Shown in pieces: positions 12,883 through 23,970 of a DNA stretch of 64,000 bases (positions are counted from its first letter, which is position 1; the number at the start of each line of letters is the position of its first letter). Both the position numbers and the translations under genes were made by a program. The DNA is from Lonicera japonica. Its lineage: Eukaryota > Streptophyta > Magnoliopsida > Dipsacales > Caprifoliaceae. The notes under the pieces are model-generated. The model was not told the DNA's origin and did not search any database. It saw only the letters and a program-made list of their open reading frames with translations. The stretch lies in the NCBI GenBank assembly GCA_021464415.1, contig CM038467.1, positions 23,592,011 to 23,656,010 of the forward strand, in the 5' to 3' direction.

Positions 12883-13542
12883 GGGCTTATTATACATTGA
12901 TTTTTACCAAAAATCTAATGAATAATATTTTTTTGAATGAAGGGCCTATTTTTAATTGGTAATTTGAATAAATGGCCTATTTTTAATTGGTAATTAGTGT
13001 AAGAGGCCTATTTTGTTTTATATTTTAAATGAATGTATTTGAATAAATTTAAATATCATTTAATTAATAAAAACATGTTATGTATTACCTAAATTACCCC
13101 TTTTTATGAAATTTTCACAAAAAATATGGACTGCAAAGTTCATATTGCAATAAAATATGAACTGCAAAGTTCATATTACAGTGAAATATGTACTGCAATA
13201 TGAACTTTGCACTAAAAATATGGACTGCAAAGTTCACATTGCAGTAAAATATGGACTGCAATATGAACTTTGCACTAAAAATATCGACTGCAAAGTTCAC
13301 ATTGCAGTGAAACATGGACTGCAAAGTTCATATTGCAGTGAAATATAGACTGCAAAGTTCATATTGCAGTCCATATTTTAATGCATATTGATATTTTTTT
13401 AGTTTATTTTAAGGGTTGGGATGTCATTTTATAATGAAAAAAAAGACACATGTCATATTATCAATAAAATAAAAAATAAGCCCTTTATTTAAAAAAAAAT
13501 TATTCCTTAGCCTTAGTGTGAAAATCTTTCTCTAATAAGCCC
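12883..13542. mobile_element. Foldback/MITE-like element with long imperfect inverted repeats
   Basis: The left end reads GGGCTTATTATACATTGATT and the right end, read inward on the other strand, GGGCTTATTAGAGAAAGATT. The similarity continues with gaps for about 90 bases, including a second AAGGGCYTATTTTT block in both arms. Between the arms is a tandem array of palindromic units (13,120-13,375). No clear target duplication was found; ATTAGG lies a little outside both ends, so the true ends could be slightly further out. Non-coding. Confidence 0.6.
13120..13375. repeat. Tandem array of palindromic units containing ACTGCAAAGTTCATATTGCAGT
   Basis: GACTGCAAAGTTCATATTGCAG-type units occur repeatedly in one orientation, and ACTGCAATATGAACTTTGCA in the other. 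Neighbouring units can therefore pair into hairpins, and single units are themselves near-palindromic (CTGCAA..TTGCAG). Spacing is about 35-45 bp. The array is open in frames on both strands (13,157-13,348 plus; 13,115-13,324 minus), but only because the repeat lacks stop codons; there is no sign of a gene. Confidence 0.75.
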
Positions 13543-14149
13543 TTTTTTTTAATTGCTCCTAATATCTATTATATATACAGAGCGTTTTACTATATTTATA
13601 ATAGATATGGATTTGAATGTATTAGATAGTCCATCTAAATTGATATTAATTCTTATTTTATTTTTGAGATGTTTAAAATTGATAATTATATTCTCTATTT
13701 ACGATATAATTAATGTATATACTAAATTTTACAAAAAAAATAAAATTGTATTTTTAGACCATTATCTATGTTGAGATTAGTGTTTCAAAAAATGTATTAA
13801 GATATCAATATGGGACTAAAACAATAATATATTTTTCTAGTACAATTATATGTATAGCTTTTTTTAATTTACTCTCTTCTATTGCTTATGTATTTAAATA
13901 TTAAATTAATTATAAACTATTTTTATTTTTTCCCCTATTTATCATGCGGTAATAATGGAATTTATACAATGACGAAACGTAAGTGGTGAATTTGTAGCTA
14001 TTTGACAGAATTTGTGGTTAACTATCGCAAAAATTATAGCCTCTGTCTTTCTGTCTTTCCTTCTCTATAAAAATCATAAATTTCTCCATTCTCCCCTTAA
14101 TAAAACTTCTCTATAAAGATTTATTAGTACATGTAGGTATTTTTATTTT
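13543..14149. other. AT-rich intergenic DNA
   Basis: Nothing recognisable: no gene, no terminal repeats and no tandem array apart from short A/T runs. Confidence 0.5.
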
Positions 14150-14695
14150 GGGTGCTAGTAAAGGCACCTTTAATTTATAATTTCAACACCCATAAACATT
14201 TAAATTAGTCTTTAATTCTAAAAGTACACCACTAATTTAAGCACTTTAATAAAAAAAACTAATTTACCCTCTTTAATTCTAAAAGTACACCGCCATCATC
14301 GAACTCGCCAGCAATGAATAAACTGCAGAGCAAATCGACTATCTTCACTGTCATCGGCGATATTCTCAGCGGCATCATCGTGGTCTCAATTTTGGGGCTT
14401 CTAATTGTCTTCTTTTCTTGGCAAATTCATGATTTTTTTTCTCATTTATCTGATTTTAAAAATTTGAAGCAAAGGGATACATTTTTTCAATGAACACAGA
14501 GAGGAGGAGGAGAAGAAGAAGAAAGCTATAGATTTTTGTCCCGGTTGTTGTAAAAAGATTTTTTTTTTATTTTTCTTTTTAATTTTAGTAGGGTGCTCAA
14601 ATAATTAGGGTGCTTTTTCAAAATTAAAAATTAAATTTGGGTGCTTAAAAAATGGGTATAAAAATAAGAAATTAAGGGTGCCTTTACTGACACCT
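14150..14695. mobile_element. Mutator-type MITE, 9-bp target duplication TTTTATTTT
   Basis: The left end reads GGTGCTAGTAAAGGCACC and the right end, read inward, GGTGTCAGTAAAGGCACC; similarity extends about 26 bases. TTTTATTTT flanks both sides (14,141-14,149 and 14,696-14,704), a 9-bp duplication as made by Mutator-like transposases. The low-complexity target makes the duplication weaker evidence than the inverted repeat. No coding sequence. Confidence 0.7.
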
Positions 14696-14704
14696 TTTTA
14701 TTTT

Positions 14705-17633
14705 ATATTTGTTGCTCATTGCAATTATTTATTTATTTATTCTTTCTTTCAACTTTCATCTATATTGTCGATCTCTTTTTACTTTTAATAAATCAGAAAC
14801 AGATTAAAGAAATTTTAGTTTCATATATATAGAAATATATATTTGTTGTCAACCATTTAGGCAATACTAAATCTTTAATATCATGTTATTTATTTCAATC
14901 CATTATTATATAATTTGTGTATAATAATTTATGAAAACTAGAGATCAACTTAAAATATGGCATTATATTATAAGTTAAGGTGATTCTCCGTTACTCTTTC
15001 AGTCCAATTCCATTCAAGAGTGTCTAGTTCAAAGGTTAAATGGATGAATTTTTTCATGAAACTTAGTAAAGATTATCTCTATAATTAGTAGATCATGTAC
15101 ACAAAATTTCATCAAAAAATTCACACTAGAGGTGTAAAAAAATTTAATGCATTTGTTTATTTTAGGGGTGGCAAAAAAAAATCAACCTGCTGGGTTACCG
15201 AACCGATCCGATTTGTTTGGAGCGGTTTCAGGGCGGTTTTTTTTAGACCGTTTGGTTTTGGGTTTAAAAAAAAAACCGTTGCGATTTTGATTTTTTTATT
15301 AAATAAGCATTTGACTGTGTCTTTTGAGACGTTGGGGAGGTTGTGCCTTCTGCGTAACACAATTATATCACCACGTCTATTCCGTTGCTCGTATACATAG
15401 CGGTAACTCGGTGAGAGATATATATACAAAAAAAAAAGCAGTCTTCTTCTTTTACGTTTTTCTTCTTCTTCACTATTTTTCTTATCATCATTTTTTGAAT
15501 ACTTTGAGAGCTCCATTAGAGTTCTACAGTTGCTGGTAGTAACCATAAGGTCGTTGAATCCTGGGAAGTGTATGCTCTTGAAGGCTGACAGCATCGATTT
15601 AGCGGACAATTTTCACCTTAGGAAATTGTGTTTACACGAACCTCAATCGATAAGTTTTTCTCTATTTTGTATTTCCGTTTTCCACAATAGAATAATCAAT
15701 ATAATTTTCCAACAAAAACAAAGAAGATGTGCACGAACAGAATCACATATGAAAGCGATAAGTTTATAGGCACTAATTCTTTTCCGGTCTGCTCAAGAGC
15801 AGGCCATCCACTATATCTTTTTAAATCTCATTAAAACTTTCTTTACTTTTGTTGAGCAGACTATCTACTGTATCTTTCTAAATCTTATTAAAACTCTCCT
15901 TGCTTTCGTGAGAACGCACCACGTGCCATTTAGACACACTCTCCGCTCTTTGGCACGCGCAATCTCCGTCTTTTATCATCTTATCTCCTAATTAATTAGT
16001 TAAATTTCAAACCAGTTTCTTAACTATTGTCGTTTAATACCCTCTAATATTAGAAACTGTCTTGAGACTCTCTGCTCATACAAAATGACTTAATTTTGCC
16101 TCTAAACTTCCATCGATTTCTCCTCGTTAATGGTATATATTCTGATTCTAATCGCATGCCTCTTTATTTAGGGTTTTCTCTATCCTCTGCATTCTATTAT
16201 ATAGTTTCACTGTTCTCCTCGCCGTCAGTGAACATTGACCTTTTATCTATATTTAAATTTTGGTAATCTTATTGTACGTATGACTCAAGTTTCTTTATCG
16301 TTATTATTACATATTTCATAATTCGGGAGAAGAAATTTTTATGCACTATTTAAGAGATTTGAATGGCTTGGGTTGTTTAAAAGACTTTTAGGTGAGAATT
16401 ATACGTAAGGGAGATTGTGAAGTAAAAAGTGGGCAGCTAGTGGAATAAAAAATGGGTCGGTGGAAACTCCAAATAAAACTATATTACTAATTAAACAGGT
16501 TGAATTGAATATAATAAAAAAAATGTACTTATTTAAAAAATAAGAAATTAATTCCATCATATTTGTACTTATAAAAAATGGTGAATTTTTTTATGCAATT
16601 CAAACTCAAAATTTAAAATACATAATGGAAATTTTATTTGAATAGGATTCTAGAAGAAAAGTTCTAGAAGAAGTGTATAATTTCATTTTTTGTAAAATTT
16701 ATACAATTTGTAAAAAAATATCTCCAACAGTTTTTTTTTTAAAATGAGTTTTGTATAAAACGAAAGTGTAAAATACACAATTAATTTACAATGCCACTCC
16801 AACTTTCTCACTCAATTTTTTTATAAACATTTAAAATGAAATAACTTTTAATACAAAACATGAATTTTAATAGAAATTATATATTTAAAATCTATTCATT
16901 AATGCCCGTAAATCAAGATTCATTGTGATTATAATATAATGTATATATGATTTTAAGAAAAAACATTTTTTTATATAAAATAACATCTAACATTTGTCCG
17001 TATATTATAGGTTCTTTTTAATTTTATACAAAAACTAACAAAATTCTCATTGGAGCGTATTTTTTTTTTAGATTTCAAGTTTTGTGTAAAAGTTGTTTGA
17101 CACATGTGATATACAAATCAAAACTTAAAGTAGTTTTAAATTTTAAGTTTTGTGTAAAAGTCGTTTCACACATATATGATATATCTTATCATTAGAGCAT
17201 ATTCAAGATTTACACATCAATTTTTGCACAATCATTGAAGATACTCTAAACTTTAAACTAAGTAGAAAAATTTGATTTTACTTAGACTTACTAAAATCAA
17301 AACTTAAGATAAACATGCCAGATTTGATTAATTAGTATCTACTCTAAAATTTAAATATCAACGTATTTATTTTTGAATGACAATATACTACTTATAAATA
17401 TATGTATTTATTGGCTCGTAGCTATTATGAACAAATTTAATTATTAATTATCATTATTAAAATTTAATCATTATCGTTTTGTGTCTATTACATTCCTTAC
17501 GTACAAGTAAAACTAATATAATTAAGTTGGGATATAAAAATTGTTACCTAACCTAAATTACATCCAAGTACATTATTAATGCGATCCTAAAAAACGTTTC
17601 GGCTATGCGATTTTTGATCCGCCTAATTGTTCC
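14705..17633. other. Intergenic DNA with transposon debris
   Basis: No gene could be supported. At 15,165 an AGGGGTGGCAAA terminus followed by TACCGAACCGATCCG resembles a hAT-MITE end, but its partner was not found. At 15,810-15,900 a unit of about 62 bp is duplicated (CTATATCTTTTTAAATCTCATT and a variant). At 16,648-16,672 TTCTAGAAGAA occurs twice. From about 16,720 to 17,230 are motifs such as TCTCCAACAG and ATTGGAGCG that are common in MITE ends, without clear boundaries. Confidence 0.4.
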
Positions 17634-17877
17634 TGTTAGAATATGAACACCAGCACCACCAACCACCCCTCTAGACCACCATTCTAGATGTCAACTACCC
17701 TTCTAGATGAATGGTGGTCAACACCAACCAACACCAACCATGCACCACCATGTTCAACACCAACCATGCCCACCAACCACACACCAACCCCATTCTTGTA
17801 TATATATAACCTCAAGCTTTTGTAAAGAAATCATCAAAATCAATAATAAAATTTCGTCTCCTCCTTCATTTCTAACA
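17634..17877 (+). repeat. Copia element 5' LTR
   Basis: Starts TGTTAGAATATGAAC and ends TTTCTAACA. It contains several TTCTAGA/TCTAGA motifs, a TATATATATAACC TATA-like box near 17,800 and a region rich in CACCAACCA repeats. Compared with the 3' LTR it lacks one TTCTAGACCACC segment and has an additional CCAACCACACA segment. Confidence 0.9.
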
Positions 17878-17892
17878 TGGTATCAGAGCAGG
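17878..17892 (+). other. Copia primer-binding site
   Basis: TGGTATCAGAGCAGG directly follows the 5' LTR. TGGTATCAGAGC is the usual complement of the 3' end of initiator-methionine tRNA used by plant copia elements. Confidence 0.9.
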
Positions 17893-18577
17893 TTTAATTC
17901 TCTTCTTTTTCCAACCAATCCACAAAATCATCCCACTGCAGAAACCAACTCAACAAAGCAGAAACCAACTCAACAAAATCAATCAAATGCTCAAATTAAC
18001 TTAGTGCACCTCGACATCTATCAAACCACACCTAATTCATAACAATACACACCCATCCTCTTCATCTTGAAAAGACGATTCCAACGCCGAAAGAATCAAG
18101 TCCAAAGAAGCTCACATGCGCTTTCACGCGCCGTCAAAATAATCCAGGCAACGTTTTGCTAATTCCACGCGCCACATCCAGCCAGCATACCATGTGTCTG
18201 CCACGTCATCGTTGACTTGTCCACGTCAGCGCTGACCAAAGTCACGTCATCATCCACATCAGCAGCCCCGTCAGCATCAACGGTAGCGTTGACCAGTGCC
18301 ACGCCATTGTTGACCGTACACGTTAGCGAACACGTGGCGGCCACGTCATTTTTGACCAGTCATTTTGCCACGTCAGCAGCATAGTTTGTATTATTTGCAT
18401 TTTGGCCCCTGAAGTTTCTGATATTTATAATTTGGTCATATAACTTTCTGATATTTTTATTTCTACCCCAGAACTTTTGATATTTATAATTTAGTCCTAG
18501 AACTTTTTGATATTTTTATTTCTACCCAGAACTTTTTTGATATTTCCATTTCCACCCCAGAACCTTATGTGAGCATT

Positions 18578-19735
18578 ATGGATCGTTCTGAAGTTACCCG
18601 ACCCATCTCTATCATTCTCAATGGACCAAACTATATTCATTGGGCTCAGGCAATGACTAGCTTTCTTCAGGCACGACGAGTTTGGCGCATTATTATCAGA
18701 GAAATGACAGTCCCAGTATAAAAGAGAGATGAGACCGATGAAGAATGTGCAAATCGTCAAGACGAATGGTTAGGAAAAAATGGCGATATTATCACTTAGT
18801 GCTGTAATACCTCTATCCCTACCATTGGTTAACAATTTGGCAGGTTTTTCACTGGTAAAGAAGTATGGAATTTTTTCAAGTTGTGTTACACCACCAAAGA
18901 TCTAGCCCACCAATATTAATTATTGATCGCTATGCACTCTAAAAAGCAACAATCTGATCAGTCCATCGATGAGTTCTTATCCGAAATGCAAGTCCTATAG
19001 GATCAACTGGCTCCCTCCGAACCTGTTTGGCACTGCTCCACTGATGCTGCCAAATTTGAAATCTACAAAAGCCAACAGCAAGTAATGACCATTCCTATGG
19101 CTCTACATGATCGATATGAACCTGTTCGAGCTTCTCTCCTTCACTGCCATCCATTGCCAACTTTTGATGATACTATCATTACTCTTCATTTTGAAGAAAC
19201 AAGACTTGGTTTAAACCCTCAAGCTTCAAATGGAGTTCTTGCCGTCATTCATTCCAAATTCAAGAAGACATCAAATGAGTGTACATACTGCCATGAGACT
19301 AATTATACATTGCTTTATTGTCCCAAGCAGGTTTGTAAATTCTGTCGCAAGTGCGGTCCTAAACATTATGGTTCTGATTGTTATAAGAATCCGGCTAGAC
19401 AAACCAGTAGTAGACCTGGCACTGCTGTTGTTGCCATTCAAACATTATCTAATCCATCACTACCCGTCACTAATAATGACCTTGCAGAAATGTTGAAACA
19501 GATTTTATCTGGCCCATCTAATGCATTGTCTACTACTTCAGGTAACTCTTGGTATTTTGACTTTGCCTGTTGCAACCACATGACTTCTGACTCCACCATT
19601 TTTGTCTCTAAAAATACTATCTCACATAAATCTCCCACAAAATTGCTGATGGATCTCAGTTATATGTCACAAATATTGTATCCGTATCCATATCTAATCT
19701 CTCTTTTCCATTTACCTTTCACATACCCAAGTTAA
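18578..19735 (+). pseudogene. Copia gag and protease remnant
   Basis: The reading starts at ATG 18,578 with a copia Gag N-terminus (LNGPNYIHWAQAMTSFLQ), but reaches a TAA after about 48 codons and is broken again downstream. The open stretch 19,085-19,735 carries the nucleocapsid-like zinc knuckle (CTYCHETNYTLLYC) and the protease neighbourhood, where the usual WYxDSGA-N-HMT appears as WYFDFACCNHMT, so the catalytic D-S-G is lost. In an intact element these would be the capsid and the aspartic protease that processes the polyprotein. Clearly inactive. Confidence 0.85.
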
Positions 19736-20019
19736 CCATTAATCTTATATCTGTTGGTCAACTTTGTGACCTTGGTCTAAATGTTATTTTCTCTTTCTCT
19801 GGTTGTCAGGTACATGATCCAAGGACGAAGCAGATTATTGGGATAAGCCGTAAAGTCGGTCGTTTGTTCGAACTTGTTCATCTCCGTACACCATCAGATA
19901 TCACCAACCCCACACTCACTATTGCCTCTGCTATCCCCACATCGTTTCTAAAATTATGACACGCTCGTTTAGATCATGTTTTTAATGCTAGACTTAGATC
20001 TCTCATCTTTACTGGAAGG

Positions 20020-20678
20020 TTTGGAACAATTAAAATAGAAAGTATTCATTATTTATCAAGTCAACTTGGAAAACAACCTGCATTATCTTTTAATAAAAAT
20101 GATTCTCTTTCTTCTCCACCATTTGACCTAATTCATTCTGATATATGGGGACCTTCTCCTCATAACACTATGGGGGGTCTAAATACTTTGTTATTTTCAT
20201 AGATAATTATACTCGTTTCACCTGGATATATCTTATGAAAAATCGTTCTGAATTATCACAAATATATTATAATTTTGCCCAAATGGTTCAAACCCAATTT
20301 TCTCGCTCAATTAAAATTTTTCGAGCCGATAATGCCATGGAATACAAAGAATCAAAATTTCTTAATTTTTTGCATCAGCAAGGGACAATTTCTCAGTACT
20401 CATGTCCTGGCACATCTCAACAAAATGGTCGTGCTGAACGAAAACATCGTCACATTTTAGATACTGTCCAAACCCTTCTCATCTCTAGCGGGTGTCCTGA
20501 ACGTTTCTGGGGGGAAGCAGCTCTTACCGCCGTTTACACCATCAACCGTCATCCTCTTCCTGCATTCCAAAAGCAATCCCCATATGATAGGTTGTATGGC
20601 AATCCACCCAACTATAATCTTTTGAAAGTATTTGGGTGTGTCTGTTTTGTTTTGCTCCACCCTCATGAACATTCCTAA
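20020..20678 (+). pseudogene. Copia integrase remnant
   Basis: The catalytic triad of a Ty1/copia integrase can be followed: HSDIWGP at about 20,130, RADNAMEY at about 20,325 and NGRAERKHRHIL at about 20,425. It continues into FWGEAALTAVYTINR and LKVFGC, the conserved segment C-terminal to the core. At least one frameshift lies between the first Asp (about 20,130-20,190) and the open stretch from 20,235, and a TAA ends the frame at 20,676-20,678. In a working element this enzyme would insert the cDNA. Confidence 0.85.
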
Positions 20679-21344
20679 CTCGAACATCGGTCACGCCTAT
20701 GTTGTTTTTCAGGGTATGGGATAGAGCATAAAGGATATTGTTGTTGGGATCCGATTTCAAAAAAGACTTCGTGTGCCTCATCATGTCATATTCTGGGAAC
20801 ACAAAATGTTCTCTTCAGTCTCCAAATTTTAGGTCACCACAGATAACTCCCTTCCATTCTTTACCAGCTCTAATACAGATCTCTATCCATCTTCCACTAC
20901 CACAGAAATTCATGAATCAACAACTGATGACAGCTCATCTAGTGAACATCCTTTCACAGCAACCAGTCATTCACCTACCACCACAAATCAATCCGGTGAT
21001 CCATCCCCCATACTGACAACAGACTATCCTGATGATACTGACTCACCCAACGATCCTGTCAACCAAACGCCCCTTCCTCGTCAATCCACCAGGGTAAGAC
21101 AACCACCTTAGCATCTTTGCGATTATTATTGTTATTCTATAATATTCTCACATCATGAACTATCTTCTTATAAAGAGGCTAGTTCTAATCATTTATGGCA
21201 GCAAGCTATGTCTGAAGAATTGCATGCTTTAGAAAAAGCCTAAACTTGGGAGTTAGTCACTCTTCCTCCTGGGAAGACGGCAGTTGGGTGCAAATGGGTC
21301 TATAAAATCAAAACCAAATACATTGGGACTGTTATTATTGAACA

Positions 21345-21733
21345 TATATATATATATAAACGCAGATAGAGTTACAAAAATTAAATGAGATGAGGCCCAG
21401 AATTCATCAAACGCATGTAATTAACAGGAAACTAAAATGAAAATTAACAACATGATATATATATATATATGCCATCCACTTGTATTAATTAATTAATCCA
21501 TATGGTCATGGCGAACCAATCCGAGATTCGGTAATTGGAGTGGCACAGCAATGACAACACCTTCCCGCAGGTGGAGGTGAGCAACACACGCATGCCGAAC
21601 ATATCGGACGCTGAAGAAGTTCTCGATGAGTGAATTGAGATGCCTCACAAGGTAACGCAGGAGAGAGAATGATGGCGAAGAGGAAAAGTGTGACCAAAAT
21701 AGGAAACCTTTGCTCTAATTGCCCATTTAACAT
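21345..21733 (-). pseudogene. Captured fragment of a small secreted cysteine-rich protein gene, antisense inside copia RT
   Basis: On the minus strand the frame ending at TGA 21,506 encodes a hydrophobic signal-peptide-like stretch (FPILVTLFLFAIILSPALP), then a basic RELLQRP segment, then a compact cysteine-rich end with four CC or CxxC groups (CSACVCC..CCHCC). The stop is followed, still on the minus strand, by about 160 bp of AT-rich sequence that looks like a plant 3' untranslated region and ends near 21,345 after a TTCAATAATAA stretch. The first eight codons from 21,733 overlap copia sequence, so the natural start (or an upstream exon) is missing. The insert replaces part of the copia RT. 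I do not recognise a named family; a short secreted peptide is the best reading. Confidence 0.55.
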
Positions 21734-22388
21734 CTGTTAGAAGCCTTTTCGCAGTTGCTGCAGCTTGTAAATGGGAACTTTTTCAGATGGATGTAAAAAA
21801 TGCCTTCTTAAACGGAGATCTGCCAAAAGAAGTTTACATGAAACCTCCTCCAGGGGTTCCACATTCCGCCTCTCAAGTTTGCAAATTTTATCGAGCTCTA
21901 TATGGCCTTAAACAAGCTCCCCATGCCTGGTTTGAGAAATTCAGCTCCACCATTCGCCAACTGGATTTCACTCCAGCTCATATGACTACGGACTTTTCAT
22001 TAGAAAAAGAAAGACAGGCATCACACTGCTATTTCTTTATGTGGATGACATGATTATTACTGGGGATGATATTACTAGTATTTCAGACCTAAAGCTTTCG
22101 CTCAGCAGACATTTTGAGATGATGGATCTTGGTCCTTTACAATACTTCTTGGGGCTTGAAGTTATATCTGATTCCAACGGTTATTATCTCTCCCAGGCAA
22201 AAAATGCTTCTGATGTTCTTGTTCGTGCTGGTCTCACCGACTGTAAAACAGCTGCAACTCCACTGGAAACAAATCTTCGTCTCACCCCTCTGAATGGTAC
22301 TCCTCTTAGTAACGCTACTCTATATCCACAAATTATTGAAAGTTTGGTTTATCTTACCGTCATTATACCAGATATTGCATATGCTGTC

Positions 22389-22393
22389 CACAC
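22389..22393. repeat. Tat target-site duplication, left copy (CACAC)
   Basis: CACAC precedes the left LTR and recurs at 40,922-40,926 after the right LTR. Deleting the element and one copy restores the copia reading frame. Confidence 0.95.
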
Positions 22394-23970
22394 TGTGAGA
22401 ATCCGCAAATGCGGCCCCCCCCCCTCGGGTCTCGTCCCCGTTGGTGGTGGGGGTCATGGGACGTCGGAACTGATTCCGTCGTTCCATTTGCTGGAGCGTT
22501 TTCATTGATTCATATCAAGTGTCCCTACGTTCTATTTCTAGATGCAAGGGGGTTCATTCAGAGTCGCCAGTACGTTTTACGAGAAAACGGACAAAAAAGG
22601 TCGTGTAAGAGGAAAGGCTATAGACAAGCCTTTCTTTACACGTTTGTCTGCGAAACCGGGATTCTTATAGGGTTCGGAAACTATATTACGGTTTGGGAAG
22701 GTGTTAAGCACCCATTCCGCCCTTTCGGTCTCTAGTGGTCTTATATGTTTATTCTATGTTGAAAAACTTGGATGCTTTTACCGACAGTCTACTACTTTCT
22801 AAATGAAGAAAAACCCTAATTTGGGAAAACGGGGAAAGGGATGAAAACCTTTGTGTTCCGAGATCCGACGTTTTTGTATTTAAAAGATGTAAATGACAAA
22901 TGACAAAAACCTTTTATTTTTGAAAGAGTATTCCGTATTATTTCCTCAGATAATGACGGTTTTCTCGAGTTGTGATTATTCTGAAAAAGGTTCGGATCTT
23001 TATGTCGGGACTAATTCAATATGGAATTTGAACTCTTTGAGGAGAGTTTATCAGACACGTCGCAGTCTATGAAAAAGACAGGATATGTGGATTTTAATTC
23101 CTAGATAAGTCTTTATCGGTCCGGGGTTTTGAAAACACGGTTTATCCGGACGATAATGTACTTACTCTTCTAGTTTTAAAAGTAGTTTTATCAGGGCCTT
23201 TTGTTTTGAAAACGGTAGACTATTGGTAACTTGACAATAAGTTTATTCAAATAAAACGTGGACAGAATAACAGAAGTAAAACAAGTACACAGATATCTAA
23301 TTTTAAATACTAGAAGGGACTTTCTTTACCTTCCCGACGAGAATAATAATAAGAAAGAAAATATAATACGGCAGAGGGATCTCTGGCGATAGTAATCTTC
23401 TCTTTCTTCAGATATTTCCGAGAAATCGATTCCAGAAACGGAACACGTCGAGTGTTAAAAATAGATTCGAGAATTCTTCAGAAATAAGATAATAGTAAAG
23501 AAATGCTTGACAAAAATCAGATCTAAAGCACCAAATTCTCGGATTCTAATTGCCTCCCTGAACCCTTGGGGGTGTTGGCCTATTTATACTGCTCGGGAGA
23601 GATTGTCGCGCGACATTTCCTTAAAAAAGGAGAATGTCGCGCGACATACGGGAATGTCGCGCGACAAACGGCTGAAGTGATGGTTCTGACAGATTGATGT
23701 GTCAGAAAGTGGTTGGTCTGGTGCAGAGGGGGAATGTCGTGCGACATAGTGGAATTGTCGCGCGACATATCAGGGATTGTCGCGCGACATATCAGGGATT
23801 GTCGCGCGACAATGTGATATGTCGTGCGACAATCTCTCTAAAAAACAAGTTTGTCGGGCGACAAACCCTCCTAGTGTAGTACCGGGTCCTCGGGTGGGTC
23901 CCGGACCCAAAATAGTAGTTCTCGGAGGTCGTTAGGGTTCTTGCGGGGGTCACGGATCGGGGTGTCTACA
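22394..23970 (-). repeat. Tat 3' LTR (left in the window)
   Basis: Bounded by TGTGAGAATCCGC on the plus strand and TGTCTACA at the right end; in element orientation it starts TGTAGACACCCC and ends GATTCTCACA. It differs from the right LTR only by one extra C in the C-run near 22,414. It carries nine copies of the TGTCGCGCGACA palindrome or variants, followed in element orientation by TATAAATA. The region after the TATA box (R plus U5) is long, about 1.16 kb. Confidence 0.95.
23604..23863 (-). promoter_or_regulatory. Nine-copy TGTCGCGCGACA palindrome cluster in the 3' LTR
   Basis: Copies start at 23,604, 23,635, 23,655, 23,735, 23,756, 23,778, 23,800, 23,820 and 23,852. Six are perfect 12-bp palindromes. 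Those at 23,735 and 23,820 read TGTCGTGCGACA and that at 23,852 reads TGTCGGGCGACA. Start-to-start distances are 31, 20, 80, 21, 22, 22, 20 and 32. The cluster lies immediately upstream, in element orientation, of TATAAATA, with 15 bp between the nearest copy and the TATA box. Confidence 0.9.

Larger units (their letters stand above)
21230..22393 (+). pseudogene. Copia reverse transcriptase remnant, interrupted by a foreign insert
   Basis: The N-terminal motif (GCKWVYKIKTK) ends at about 21,340. The reading resumes at about 21,720 with LTSVRSLFAVAAACKW, then MDVKNAFLNGDLPKEVYM and, after a frameshift near 21,990, the catalytic YVDDM at about 22,038 and LGPLQYFLGLEV. The roughly 30 residues that normally join the first two parts are replaced by about 370 bp of unrelated sequence. 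The frame runs to 22,393, where the Tat element interrupts it at AYAVHT, and continues at 40,927. Confidence 0.9.

Noticed and set aside
13115..13348. Overlapping open frames on both strands encoding Cys/Tyr-rich repeats
   Set aside because: They are translations of the palindromic tandem array at 13,120-13,375.
15157..15609. Minus-strand 150-codon frame at the hAT-like end
   Set aside because: It consists of poly-K/R and low-complexity sequence from A/T- and CTT-rich DNA, with no domain or plausible splice pattern.
18159..18344. Minus-strand frame rich in Val/Asp/Ala
   Set aside because: It arises from repeated CCACGTCA-like words in the copia leader and resembles no protein.
23604..23863. 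The palindrome array as a CRISPR array
   Set aside because: The repeats are only 12 bp with spacers of 8-20 bp, in a plant LTR, without cas genes; a promoter-element cluster explains them better.
23604..23863. TGTCGCGCGACA as a CAMTA (vCGCGb) binding site
   Set aside because: The first CGCG is preceded by T and the second is followed by A, so neither fits the vCGCGb consensus.
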